DNA of 64,000 nucleotides, taken from positions 186,001 to 250,000 of the forward strand of contig CAKJVC010000021.1 in assembly GCA_918026815.1 (NCBI GenBank). The letters are read 5' to 3'. Below are positions 23,540 through 35,438 of this stretch, piece after piece. Origin of the DNA: Chalara sp. BL73. Its lineage: Eukaryota; Ascomycota; Leotiomycetes; Helotiales. Both the position numbers and the translations under genes were made by a program. How positions within the stretch are numbered: the first letter of the stretch is position 1; the number at the start of each line of letters is the position of its first letter. Under the pieces are notes generated by a model. That model searched no databases. It saw nothing but the letters and a program-made list of their open reading frames with translations, and was not told where the DNA came from.

Positions 23540-24694
23540 TCGAAACCCTGCGTGCTGCAGTACTTCATTGATAGATGATGTCTCGTCCAGTTCCAAAGTC
23601 AGCGTTCTTTTCAGCGTGTCTTTCAGTAGCTTTTTGTCAATGGTCTCATCTTCTAAGCCGCCTACTATTTCGTCAAGTTTCCCTGGTCCATCATTTCAAT
23701 TTGCAGCAGCTTTCTCCCAAACCCAACCACCGATCTTCTGACGGCTTGCCAAGTAACTCCACAATCTCCAGAAATACCATCTAGGAGGAGTTCAAGCGTT
23801 TTTGGAGAGCTAGTTACTAGATATCAGCTGAAAAATCGAAACTCTCGCCAAGTAGTCTTTCAGGCGCTGTATTCCAGGCGGTGTACTCGGTCAGCTCGGC
23901 CTTACCTCGACATTTAGTGATTTGAAACTACTACCAAAATCCGCGACTAAAACGGATCCGTCATACCTTCCTAGGAAACTAAACTCTGCTGTAAGAACAA
24001 CCACTCCCGGTGCGTGCTCCGTAATGGGTTTCCTATCCATGCTCATGATGAGCGTCGAAGCATGGCTATCAAAGAACGTCAGCAAACCCTCGTTATTCTT
24101 GAGATAGCTATCCTGTAATCGGAGGCAAATATCCGATGTATGAACGCCTGAGCGCACTGGCGCGACGCACGCATGTTAATATTAGCAAAGGCACTAACCA
24201 CCATGCCCAACACCAGCCCAATGTAGGCACGCAACGCCTTTAACAGTCTCCGGAATCACTTTGTTTCTGACATGCGCGAGGAGACGATAGCCATCCTGCT
24301 CTTTCATATAACGGAAGAGATTTGAGCCTGTATCAGAACCGCGACATCATGCATCCCATTTGGCTTCTCGATCTTGCAGAATTGCTCCGGTAAACCAAGA
24401 AGACGGCAGCCTGACGCGCAGCCAAGGCTCTCGCAAGTTTTGCCTCTACGCCCACAAAACTACCATCACCCGTAACACTTTGAGAGCAACGAGGCGGCTT
24501 TGTGAGCTATCCGTCGCCAGCCAAATAGTTTGGCAAGTCTCGTAGCTAGGCTTATCAAGGACCTGGAACCGGTTTCCGTGAAAGGCGTACCCTATCCGGA
24601 TAGGATGACATCCGCTCAGTGCAAAGAACAACATCTCCGACGCTCGGGGTTTTATAGTGGATGACGGGAGATTTGGGCCCATTTGAAAAAACAC
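23540..24694 (-). pseudogene. SRPK-like protein kinase pseudogene
   Basis: Read on the minus strand, kinase blocks occur in order with broken frames. The N-lobe entry is HPIRIGYAFHGNRFQVLDK, then TIWLATDSSQSRLVALKVL with the ATP-site lysine, near 24610-24460. NLFRYMKEQDGYRLLAHVRN lies near 24330-24270 after a stop. A catalytic-loop remnant (VHTSDICLRLQDS) lies near 24145. The DFG motif is intact in VLVADFGSS near 23945, and the APE motif in YTAWNTAPERLLGES near 23880. SADI is followed immediately by a stop, and the C-lobe piece EIVELLGKPSEDRWLGLGES lies near 23770-23710. The glycine-rich loop is degraded and several frameshifts and stops are present. Fungal genomes carry many such SRPK-like copies; this one is dead. 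Confidence 0.8.
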
Positions 24695-26146
24695 GCTGTT
24701 AGTATCGTATTCGCGCGGAGATGGGATATCGATATACAGCGTGTCTACCCAACAACTTTGACTTGAATGCTTACTATTGCTCGTATTTATAGATGTTTTA
24801 GTTTACTAGTATTTAATTCCCCTCTCCGGGCTATGACCTCGCTAGCATTGGCTTTGGTGGTTTATTCTTTTGATCACATCTAAATTATGTTCTAAGTTCG
24901 CCGAGGGAGCGGCTCCGTGACATAAAAAAGGATCGGGTTAAGCGGCCGGAAAAGCGGGAAATCGCTCGGCAAGTGCAGAGGAGGAAATAGAGATTAAATG
25001 AGCGTATCCGAGGATCTTTGAGAAGAATAAAAGTCAACTTTGCCAAGCAATGCATACCGATTTCAAGGGCGGCATGGATATGCCGTAAAACCACATGACA
25101 ATAGCGCATCACCCAGGGAAGGCGTCCGCCCTCTAATTTTCATATTCTTATCCTTACATCCAAGGACCGAGGCTGCTAACGGTATTCACAAAGGCCCTTC
25201 TATGCCGAGAACGTGCGCTATCCCCTTATCACTGCTACCGCATACTTACCATGCGAAATCAGCCAACCACTGAACCCGGCTTTGGCGCTTTGCATTGGCC
25301 TAAGGGGCAAGAAACCCAGAACATCGCGGATGGTCAACGCCTATAAATGCACAAAACCAGAGAGGCTCTCTTTAGGCCGGGGTAACGTGACACACGACCG
25401 CTCATCATTGCGCTCTACTTGGTCGCAAGGAATCTGAGGGAACGAGATCTGTGGGGGTGCCGTAGAAGAAGGGCCCTGAGGAGACAATTAGGTAGAGTGT
25501 AATAGAGTAGCCTTGTTAAGAAGAATATTTTGTTTTCTCACGGACTAGGAAGGCACATATGGCTATTTATTGGCGGCATTTGATGCGGGTTGTGGTCGCC
25601 TGAAAATGGCAGGCTGAGTACCAGACAGCAAGGGCGAAGTGGTTGAACATAGTCAAAGTAACTATCTCAAAACCCGAGATCATTGCTTAGAACAATGCCA
25701 ATTTTTGAATGTATGCTTCAGGTTCGAGGAAGATATTGGACAAACGCCAGCGGTGGGTTCAGATGCTGAGTTCCATTTATTTTATCTACAATTATTCAAC
25801 TCCCATAGTCTTCTCTTTGCCCTGTGCTCTGGCAACCCCCATGATATAATAATGCAACGCATAAATCCAAGAGCAAAAAACGATCATGGTATTGGAAACG
25901 CAGCAAAAAAGCAGAGCAAACAGCAGGAGCATCGGGAAAAAAGTAACTCGCAAAAAGGATCTGTAAGACCAACGACGCAAAGCTGCCGCTACCGTTTCCC
26001 CCACATTAACAGTTAAAGATAGCCCAACTTTACGGTCAATATCATACAATTCGAATGCTCCTCATTTCCCGGAGATCCGACCACCTGAGGTATTACATCA
26101 TCGCTATGCTCCTCCCAGGACCCTTTTTTGTATGAAGGTGATGTAT
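24695..26146. other. Intergenic region at the right border of the gene-poor interval
   Basis: No gene was recognised in 1.45 kb. The overlapping short open frames at 24885-25437 and 25639-26049 lack motifs and disagree in frame. The last few hundred bases are probably the 3' UTR of the CBM48 gene. Confidence 0.35.
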
Positions 26147-28673
26147 TTACTCCTTCTTCTTGTCGGAAAGCTTAGCCTTCAACTTTCCAAAGAATCCACT
26201 GGCACGGTTCTTCTTTTTCTTCTCAGCAGTGGCCGGGCTATCGGCAGCCTTGCTGCTTCCTGGTGTTACGGGTGCTCCGGATGATGGCTTGGCTGGTGTA
26301 ACAGGATCGGTAGAGCCGGACGCAACCCCAGTAGTAACTTCAGGTGCGGTCTGCGTATGAGTACCAGGAACAGTGCCTGGAGAGACGTCACGAGATTCTG
26401 GCTTAGCTGGTGTGCTTGGTGCAGCAAGCTTTGCTTCTGATGGCTTTGGCTCAGACTCTTTGGCTGGGGTTGCTGGTTTCGGTGCAGGTTCACCTGTTGA
26501 TGTCTCTGGCTTAATTTCCTTCAATAATTCCTCCTCCACAACCTTCTTCTCCAATACAGCTTCTTCGTTTGCGGCAGCTTCCGGGGCTTGACCTGCTTCG
26601 GTGAGCGACTCCTTCACGATCAATGGTGTATCCTTGGCGGTTTCTGCTGGTGCAGCTGTTGTGGCTGAGCTTTTGCTGTTGATGTCGTTGATGGAGTTCT
26701 GAATAGATGTTGGCAATTTCGAGGTCACCGATTCAGGGAGTTTGCTTGCAGCGCCTTGTACGTAAGCAACTGCCGCACCTCCAATCGCAGCAGCAGCACC
26801 ACCAACTGCAGCCGCGGTCTCAGCAGGAGAGGTTGCCTTTTCGCTCTTGTCTGGAGTGTCCTTTCCAGCTGTGCCTTCTGAGGTAGTTGGCGCGACTGGG
26901 ACCTCTTTGAGTAGCTCTTTCTCGACGGTACTCTTCTCCTTGACCTCTTCTGGAACTCCACTGGCCTCTGCGTCTACACCGGCCTCTGCCTGGCTTTCCT
27001 TGACAACCTCAGGCACCTTTGACGACTCAAGAGGGACTGCACCTGCAAGTGCGGCTGTAGTGCTGTTGGCACCGCTAGACTGCACAAACGGACTAGCGTC
27101 AGAGGATCCGCCTGCCCCGCCGATTGGTAAGCTTGATTCAGGAATTAGGTTCTTTGAGACGGGAGGTAGATCGAAAACTCCTGTTCCCTTTTCATCTCTC
27201 TCAGCTTGAGGAGTGACGACGTTGGGAAGTATAGGCGCAGTGCCAAGACCACCACTCTTCTCGTACGACTCTTTATCGGTGCGAACACCGGAGTGAATCG
27301 TGTTCTCTGTTAGGAGGCTTGAATGAGGCGGCTTCTCTCCAGGAGAAGTTTTGACAGGGTTAACTCCACCAGGAAAAGCTGGAAGAGGCGAAACACCAAA
27401 AGTAGGTTCTTCAGACTCACCCTTCGCTTTGTCTGCAGCAACTAGTTCAGGGTCATCATGAACGCCTGATGTGACAGTGTTGGAAGTGAATGTGTTTGGG
27501 TCAGGAACCTTCTCCCCGGGGGCAAGCTTGATAGGGTTGGCGGCGCCATCTGTAGCGGGTAATGGATTTACTGAGAATTCGCCAGTTTCGAGTCCGGGAG
27601 TCTCGGGGAAAGAGCCAGGCAAGTCAGAAGACCCCTTCTTTTCTAGCGGCACTTCTCCTGCCAAGGCGGTGGTTGTTGAACCGGGAGCGACGCTACCGGA
27701 CATAATTCCTGCAGTATCGGGAGTGTGCTTGACAATGCGATCAGTGGTAAGTACGTTGTTCAGATTTCCGGAGGCGTCGTTCTCTTGAGGTGCGGTGTGA
27801 TCTGTGACCCAGCTTCCGTCGACGACAAACTACCAGGGTATTAGTGGCTAGCTAATGTTTCTAATGAATTGTTGTATTTCTATATGGAACAAAAGAGAAA
27901 AAAGAAACAAAGTTGGAGTGGCGTGCCGTCTTGTCTTAAGTGATCAAGCTGCTTAGCGGGCTGATAGCGGGGTTCAACATAAACCTTGGTATGCCCTGTC
28001 TGATGACCCTGGAAGCGCCTCAATTTCCAACTCTGAAAGGTTCACCGCTCCACAGGCACCTTAATTAGGCCACAGGCACTGAAAACGCGTCATAACTGTC
28101 CATTGGATTGCTGTGCAGGGACCAGAACCAGCATCGCCCCCGTTGGGAGAAAAAGTATTCACAAGTGACGCATTGTCGTGCAAGGGGTGAGATTTTTACA
28201 ACAGCCACTCCGTACATTCCACTTGGCGGCACGCAGACTGTAAGACCATAAACATGGCGTGAAGCGAATAGAATAGATATGAGAATCTGGAAGCGAACTC
28301 ATCTGGTCTCTCTTGCCTTGCACGCACCTTGTAGTATATTTTTTCGTCTGCGCTCTTGAGTGTGACGTTCTTGGAGAAGCTATCGCCTTGCTTCTCCAAC
28401 TTCTCGCTCTTCGACCAGCCATCAAACGTCCCAGTGACATAGACCTCCTCGGCGGGGTGATCCCTAGAAGGAGACACTTCGTTAGCTAACAATTATGTAT
28501 AGACAGATGGATGTCTTGGGCCCGAATTAGCGGCTACAGAATGCGATAGAGCGCATAGAAAGAATGCGACTCCCACAGAGTAGGCCAGACGATCCGCCGA
28601 AGCAATACGCGGGAACGACGGTGACAGAACACAGGAATTTCCAGGCTTACCACTTGAATACGAAGCTACCCAT
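26147..28673 (-). CDS. AMPK-type CBM48 glycogen-binding-domain protein, Crp1/Mdg1-like, with long low-complexity tail
   Basis: Three exons (28673-28651, 28463-28328, 27829-26147) with introns of 187 and 498 nt give 613 residues; the second intron is unusually long for this window. The first 75 residues form the CBM48 fold: MGSFVFKW, DHPAEEVYVTGTFDGWSKSE, KNVTLKSADEKIYYK, then FVVDGSWVTDHTAPQENDAS. The remaining 530 residues are disordered and rich in Pro, Ala, Glu, Thr and Ser. They contain diverged repeats: the tract around STTTALAGEVPLE recurs as STTAALAGAVPLE, and the PGEK...SGVR/H unit occurs twice. The C-terminus is a basic tail (FFGKLKAKLSDKKKE). This matches the architecture of the yeast Crp1/Mdg1 family, whose biochemical role is unclear. 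A cruciform-DNA-binding name exists for Crp1, but nothing here tests it. Confidence 0.85.
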
Positions 28674-30932
28674 TTTAATTTTGAAATGTCTTGACAAGTG
28701 GTCGATGTGTTGACTAAGTGCGCTTTTTGGTGGCTAGGATTCAGATTTCGAAGAATTGAGCTTGTATTGAATTCGAATGGGATCTCAGATAGCGAGTGCG
28801 ATCGGAGGAGGTAGCTGGGCTGATGTTGAGGACAAGTCGTATGCGAAAGTTTCGGTGGGATTCTATGAGGAATCGATGACGATGGTAAGAATGTGACAGA
28901 TCGTGGGGTATCACTCTGCGAAGCGGTTGTTAGTGATTGGCGATTGCGGTTGTTCGCAAAGTAGGGAGGATAAATATGCGATTGAGAGGGAATTGGAACT
29001 CACAGCAATAATTGATTGTGTGTGCGATGGGTGGGTACGGGGTTCGTTGCAATTGATGCTTGCAGATGGAGTTGGTGGTTGGTGGTGGAGGAAAATGAAG
29101 GTGGCGGGTGTTCGCGCTAGGATAAGCAGAGAGCTCTTTCTCTCTCTCTCTTTCTCTTCAGCTTAAGCTCCCCTGTAATTTGGGGGTCCGGACCATCGAA
29201 CTCGGCTGTTTCAACTTTTGACTACACAAATAGGTTTAACTACTGTAATTCTTGATACGATCAACTTGCCTGCTGATTGATGTCTTGATAGACACAAGAC
29301 CCCTACCCATATATTACTGCACACTCAACAGTTTGTCTATGTTTCCTCTTCGCTAGAGCAAGCAATACACATAAACCGCATCAACGTTTTAGGTAGAAGC
29401 CTGAGGGACAGGTTGACGAATGCATGCCGCCCTCGGCGCAGGAATATGACGTTTGTTGGGGGGCAGGGTTAGAGCTTCAGTCAACAGCAGAATCTCATTA
29501 GCATATGCCCCAACCTTTCGTACAAAGAAACTGATCCCTCCCTATCATGTCGCATCTGCAGCGTAGATGTGTGTTTTATACAGGCTTAGCATAGTCTTTG
29601 TAGGAAGTCACTATGAGGCTGGATGGGCTTGAGTCTGGGATCTTAATGTGAGATGTTAGGCTTAGGCTTAGGCTTCATTTCCACTTTGCCCCATATGGTG
29701 ATACACGACTAGCATGATCTGAAAAATTAACTATTTGGGCGGGAAAGGAGATCTAGTTTATCTATAATTTCGCCTCCCGAGACAGTGTTGACCTGCAAAG
29801 ACAATTGACTCGGAGAGGAGCTGAATTACATACTCTCTTTGTTGTGCGACGTTTAGGTAATTTTCGTCTTGAAGCGTATTTTTCCTTTCAAAAACCCCTT
29901 CATCACTATTAAAATAGGCTTCTGCTTTGCACCAGAAGCATATCTCAATCGATCATCTGGCATTGAAGGCTGTCTACATTGCCGGGCGGCGTGACTATCT
30001 CTTTGTGCCTGATCCAGCATTCTTCAGTCTTGAATTCACCTGCGGCCACCCTCCCTTTACCAAGCAGCAGCAGTCCGCTAGAGCGCCGCCGCATAACAGA
30101 CGCCACGGAACCAGCTCTACAATCCCAGGAAACGTTTACTTCATTGCGCAGGCAGGAGTAAGCTTCTTCGGCTTCTGGGAAGTGCTTGCGAACTGGCCAT
30201 CCAACACATTCCGTGAGCCAATACTCGACTTGCAATATATATCGGCTGGGTTGGGTCTTGGGTTAGCCGCCGATAAGTGTGCATATTATTTAAGGACTGT
30301 GAGGTCGAACAGTCAAGCATAGGTAATGATTAGTTCTGTTGGCACTGTGATAATGGGCTGCTGACCGCTTTGCCGTGTTCCTCCCAGAGGTTTTGAAAGA
30401 TTTAATTGCTTCTAGACGGCTTCTAGAAGACTTAGCGGAAGATTCCAAAGCTTCGATCGCCGCTTCCATCCAATCCCGAAGCTCGTCCTGCGTACTGCGA
30501 CCACTCTCTGAAAAAAGCACTGTCCACCATTTGCCCTTGTTCCCCCTCCCCACGTCCAACTACCCAAGTACTCTCAACTCTTAGCGAAATCTTTCCCCTC
30601 CCCTCATCGAGACAGCTTCCCACATCCACATCCACATCCACATCCACACCAAACATCCACATCCTGTCAATCAATCAATCCTTCGCCACACCACCTTCAC
30701 CCTTTTATACCAGCTATCATCAGTAAACAACAAAAAAAACAGCAAAAAACAATAGAACAGGCAGACCTCCAGCTGGCACATAGCAAAGTAAGTCCTGCGT
30801 TACCTCGGGAAGCATCAGTGGTGGATCAAATTATCCCTGAATCATTCACTGATTAGCATACTAGTGATATAATACCTCACACGCAGCATCCCTGGGACCA
30901 TTCAATTAGCGCTACAAACGACCAAGTTTCGA
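28674..30932. other. Divergent intergenic region CBM48 gene / PKA regulatory subunit
   Basis: This 2.26-kb stretch holds no supported gene. A CT-dinucleotide tract lies at about 29135-29158, and a CCACAT hexamer repeat at about 30626-30655 in the probable long 5' leader of the PKA subunit. A frame open from 29927 to 30322 contains no ATG and is not called. The A-rich tract near 30728-30752 and the pyrimidine-rich stretches fit a promoter and leader. Confidence 0.4.
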
Positions 30933-32334
30933 ATGTCCCTCCCACCTGCATATACAAACGAGATTGAGTTATTAAAGAGTGCTATCATCAAGGCACAGCC
31001 TTCAGATATCCTTCAGTTCTGTGCCAACCACTTCAATCAACGTCTCGAATTCGAGCGAACACTCTCCTTATCCAAATCAACAAGCAATCCCACAAAACAA
31101 GCCATGTCGGGCAGCACATTCCCAGGCCGTCCAGGCGCAAGCTTCAATCCCTTCGGCGTCCAACCTGGAGGAGCTGACATACTAGGATCTAGCCCGGGAG
31201 CTATCCATAAGGTGACGGAAGAAGATGAGAATGATACAATTACCTCGCCTACAACCCCAAGCTTCAGTTTCAAAGATAACACCACATTTGGGGCTTTTGG
31301 AGGAGATGCTGCCGGAGGACCGCCGTCATCGTGGAAGGCTCCAAGTGGGGAAGGTTTCCCAGCACATTATGGGATGGGACGACGTACGTCTGTTTCCGCA
31401 GAATCATTGAACCCAACCGCTGCCTCAAACGACAACTGGACTCCACCGTTCCACCAAAAGACACCAGAACAACTTGAGCGGCTGAAGAATTCAATCTCCA
31501 ACAATTTCCTTTTCAGTCATTTGGATGATGAACAAAGTAATCAAGTACTCGGTGCATTGGTAGAGAAACCTATTCCAGCCAAGGGTATTAAGGTACGTTT
31601 ACGGAATTCTCTTGACGAAGCTGTATTGACTATAATACCAGGTCATCACTCAAGGAGATCAAGGAGATTTCTTTTACGTAGTGGAGAAGGGAACTTTTGA
31701 TGTTTACAAGCACGAAGCTGGTTCTTTACAACCGGGGCTTGATGGACTTGGCGATAAGGTTGCTACAATTGAGCCTGGTGGATCTTTTGGAGAGTTGGCT
31801 CTCATGTATGGAGCTCCCAGAGCTGCGACCGTCATGTCTGCGGAAAGTGGAAGCACTCTCTGGGCACTTGACCGTATCACATTCCGTCGCATCCTCATGG
31901 ACTCCACCTTCCAACGCCGCCGTCTGTACGAAAGCTTCCTTGAAGAGGTTCCACTTTTATCAACATTAGATAAGTACGAAAGATCAAAGGTTGCCGATGC
32001 CCTGGAGACTCAAAAGTATCCTGCCGGAACAACAATTATCAAAGAGGGTGATGCTGGCGAGGCATTCTATCTTCTAGAGAGCGGTGAAGCCGAGGCGTAC
32101 AAGGCTGGCACAGAAAATGCTGTGATGCACTATAAGAAGGGCGATTATTTTGGAGAGTTAGCCTTGTTGAATGACGCCCCAAGAGCTGCAAGCGTGATTA
32201 GCAAGACAGAAGTCAAGGTCGCCACTCTCGGAAAAGATGGTTTCCAAAGACTGCTTGGGCCCGTGGAGAGTATCATGAGAAGAACGAAATACGAGACCGG
32301 AGTTGAGGATATTGACCCTTTGCAAAAGAAGTGA
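30933..32334 (+). CDS. pkar: cAMP-dependent protein kinase regulatory subunit
   Basis: Binds and inhibits the PKA catalytic subunit until cAMP releases it. Exons 30933-31592 and 31642-32334 around a 49-nt intron give 450 residues. The N-terminal 40 residues (LPPAYTNEIELLKSAIIKAQ) form the RII-like dimerisation/docking helix. A Gly/Pro-rich linker leads to the inhibitor sequence GMGRRTSVSAES, whose RRTS site can itself be phosphorylated, as in type II subunits. Two cyclic-nucleotide-binding domains follow, each with its phosphate-binding cassette: FGELALMYGAPRAATV and FGELALLNDAPRAASV. The Glu and Arg contacts to cAMP are present in both. Length and layout match fungal PkaR/Bcy1. Confidence 0.97.
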
Positions 32335-32826
32335 GCTGATGAATGATGGAGGCATGCTGGGGAAATTGAGTTGTTTGGCTTCAGGCGTTCAAGGTTGTCT
32401 TTCGTTTGTGACTGGAGAAATTTGGCTTTGAGAGGCTCGATACCTACTTTTTCGCGTGGGTGCGAAAAACAGACTGAGATTACCCTTATTCAAGGCTGTA
32501 TTCAATAGCGACGCGACCCTTAGATTCTCTTCCTTACAGTCCTCCCACTTATTATAGCCATGGCAATGAAACCCTCAACTGATTAATTTTAGACTCTGTG
32601 AAGCATTGGTAACCAGGTTCATTGTAATTGACACAATGAGATAATTGAGAGTTCTCACATACTTGTCTCTACTATTTATCCCTTAACTAGTTTTCGTCTA
32701 TACTACATGGCGTTTCTGGGTTGTGGTCCGCTGTCCCTTATCATAACATATCCCAGTCTGTACGGGATTTTCCGATATAGTTCCTCAGCGGAGATGGCCT
32801 TATCCACATCAACTTTCGTCTCACGC
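32335..32826. other. Convergent intergenic region PKA-R / SPF27
   Basis: The two 3' ends face each other across 492 bp. No coding or repeat feature was recognised. Confidence 0.35.
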
Positions 32827-33504
32827 TCACCGCACACCCTCTCTTCTCCTCTCCAAAACCTCCCTCCTCACCCCCTCCGCAGCAACCTCAACCTCCAGCA
32901 CCTTCCCGACGCCTCTCTTCCACCCCTCTTCGAGACCCCTCATCTCCCCCGCCACATTCTGCTGCGCGCCTTGCCTCTCCACCACAATCCGGTCGATCTC
33001 CTCCTTCCTCTGCTTCAGCTCGCTTTCTATCGCCCTAAGCTCATCCTCGAGCACCGAATTACTTATCAGCCAGCCATTCTTCCCAAACTCATCCAGCAAA
33101 TGCAGGTTCGTCTCCCGCCCCCTCAGGTACGTCAGGTTCGTGTATGCCTTCCTTAACACGCTCCGCCATTCCTCCTCCTCCTCCTCGTCGTCGTCGGCGC
33201 CCGCTTTCGCCTTCCCGCGGCCCTTCTTCTTCTTCTTCTTCTCGGCTGGCGGGTCGAGCTCCTCGTACCGCTTCGCGTCGATGGCTTGTAGCTTTTCGCC
33301 GCGCGAGATCCGCGATAGCTCGGCTTGTATGTACGGTGAGGGGTTCTGCGGTGGGAGGTCAGGAAGGGAGGGGTGTGTTAGAGGTTCGGAGGGTTGCGCG
33401 AGCGATAGTTCGGCGTCGATGAGGGATTGTGCTGCGCTGCGTTCGAGGGCGGTGGGCTCGCTGTCGATGTAGGGGAGGGATTCGATTGCTGTTGTTGAGG
33501 ACAT
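32827..33504 (-). CDS. cwf7: Pre-mRNA-splicing factor SPF27/BCAS2 (Cwf7, Prp19 complex)
   Basis: Core subunit of the Prp19 (NTC) complex of the spliceosome. Single exon, 225 residues. The start has the family signature ESLPYIDSEPTALERSAAQS followed by LIDAEL. The middle region carries YIQAELSRISRGEKLQAIDA and RKAYTNLTYLRGRETNLHLL; the rest is a long charged helix (coiled coil) to the stop. A run of six lysines (KKKKKKGRGK) and a run of six glutamates sit in a linker around residues 88-112 and come from trinucleotide-like tracts; they should be disordered. Transcribed divergently from DUG1. Confidence 0.9.
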   Translation of the reverse strand: MSSTTAIESLPYIDSEPTALERSAAQSLIDAELSLAQPSEPLTHPSLPDLPPQNPSPYIQAELSRISRGEKLQAIDAKRYEELDPPAEKKKKKKGRGKAKAGADDDEEEEEEWRSVLRKAYTNLTYLRGRETNLHLLDEFGKNGWLISNSVLEDELRAIESELKQRKEEIDRIVVERQGAQQNVAGEMRGLEEGWKRGVGKVLEVEVAAEGVRREVLERRREGVR

Positions 33505-33777
33505 TATGAGCTTGTCTCGGCGGGTGCTTGAGGGTATGGGATGGGGGGTGCAATAGGGTTGTTTGGTGGTATTGGATTGGCTTGAATCAGGACAAGGTCA
33601 ACAAGGCTGAAATATTTTGGACTGCAGGGATCCGGTAGCTTCCAAGCTTGACTAGACTAGGCTTGAACAAGGAAAGTATAGCCGTTGGTAGCCGCTCACG
33701 TGCGAAAGTTCTAACACCCCACCTGGACGAGATGCGACCCCTCCCTCCTGCCACATTAGCCTAGTTTGTGTTCCTTG

Positions 33778-35438
33778 ATGTCCTGCTCAAGAGTCTTTAG
33801 ACAGACTTCATTCCTTTCTCAATTCTTTCCACCTTCAAAGTATCTTTCCAGGCCTCAGATATCTCAATCAATTCTCTCTAGAGCAGGATCTTCTCCTCAA
33901 ATTCAACGAACCTACCTCACCGAAGCTATTCGTACTCATCAAGCTCGAAAGACCAAGATGGCTCCGCAGTTAGATAGCTTCTTCAAGCAGGTGGATGACA
34001 TGAGCGACCATTTCATCGAGCGTCTCCGCGCTGCAGTCGCTATCCCCTCCGTCTCCGCCGACGACGAGCGCCGTCCCGACGTCTTCCGCATGGGCGACTT
34101 CCTCTATGACCAACTCATTGCCCTCGGTGCCTCTGCCGAGAAGCGCGCTTTAGGAAAGCAGCCTGGTAGAGAACATCTCGAGCTCCCTCCCGTCATTGTA
34201 GGACGCTACGGCAACGACCCCAAGAAGCGCACGATACTGGTGTATGGACATTATGATGTGCAGCCCGCGCTGAAGGAGGATGGCTGGGCGACGGAGCCCT
34301 TTGATCTGACCGTTGACGACAAGGGACGTATGTTTGGGCGCGGGAGCACAGATGATAAAGGGCCGGTTCTGGGCTGGCTGAATGCTATTGAGGCCCATCA
34401 GAAGATCGGGGTTGAGTTTCCAGTCAATTTACTCATGTGCTTTGAGGGCATGGAGGAGTTCGGGTCTGAGGGGTTGGATGATTTCATTTTGGCGGAGGCG
34501 GACAAGTATTTCAAGGACGCAGACGCGGTTTGCATATCCGATAACTACTGGCTGGGGACTGAGAAACCGTGCTTAACATATGGTTTGAGAGGCTGTAGTT
34601 ACTATTCCATTGAGATTTCAGGTCCAGGACAGGATCTCCACAGTGGCGTATTTGGCGGCACAGCTCAAGAACCCATGACGGACTTAGTGCGCGTCCTCGC
34701 CAGTCTCGTCGACACAGATGGGAAGATCCAAATTCCAGGCCTAGCCGAGCTAGTCGCTCCACTTACTGAGGAAGAGAAATCCCTCTATGGCGACATCGCA
34801 TTCACAATGGACAACCTCCACGAGTCCCTCGGCAGCACAACAACCATCTACCCTGATAAGGAGAGCACGCTCATGGCTCGATGGCGCTACCCCTCCCTCT
34901 CTGTTCACGGCATCGAAGGTGCGTTTTACCAGCCAGGCGCTAAGACTGTCATCCCTGCCAAGGTCATTGGCAAGTTCTCTATTCGTACCGTGCCCAACAT
35001 GGAGCTTGACGACGTCGACAGACTTGTATATAAATATGTGGATGAGCAGTTCGCAAAGCTGAAGAGCAAAAATTCAATAAAGACGACTCTGCAGCACAGT
35101 GGGAAGTGGTGGGTTGCTAGCCCAAACCATTGGAACTTCTCCGCGGCTGGGAAGGCCGTGGAGAGGGTTTGGGGTGTGAAGCCCGATCTGACGCGCGAGG
35201 GTGGAAGGCAAGTTTCTATTCTTCTTACACGTCGCATGATCTACTAACTAGGAACAGTATTCCAGTAACATTAACCTTTGAGCAAGCAACCAAGAAGAAC
35301 GTACTCCTACTTCCAATGGGCAGCTCAACAGACGCAGCACACTCGATCAACGAGAAACTGGATAAGAAGAATTACATCGAGGGTATCAAGCTACTTGGTG
35401 CTTACCTGCATTATGTGGCCGAGGAGAAGATTGATTAG
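33778..35438 (+). CDS. dug1: Cys-Gly metallodipeptidase DUG1 (M20 family), possible dual start
   Basis: Cleaves Cys-Gly and related dipeptides, part of glutathione degradation. Exons 33778-35207 and 35258-35438. The intron (35208-35257) has a GCAAGT donor: a GC-AG intron, required because only this joint restores [14 protein letters not shown]. Metal ligands and catalytic residues are present: [37 protein letters not shown] and [10 protein letters not shown]. The cytosolic form would start at the ATG at 33958 ([11 protein letters not shown], Kozak-like CCAAGATGG, 476 residues). An in-frame ATG at 33778 adds 60 residues rich in Arg, Ser and Gln with almost no acidic residues, resembling a mitochondrial leader (536 residues). 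Confidence 0.95.

Noticed and set aside
26847..27788. Plus-strand frames opposite the CBM48 protein tail
   Set aside because: Antisense shadows of a repetitive Pro/Ala/Glu-rich coding region.
29927..30322. Open frame of about 130 codons on the plus strand upstream of the PKA subunit
   Set aside because: It contains no ATG, shows no domain and lies in a probable promoter/leader region.
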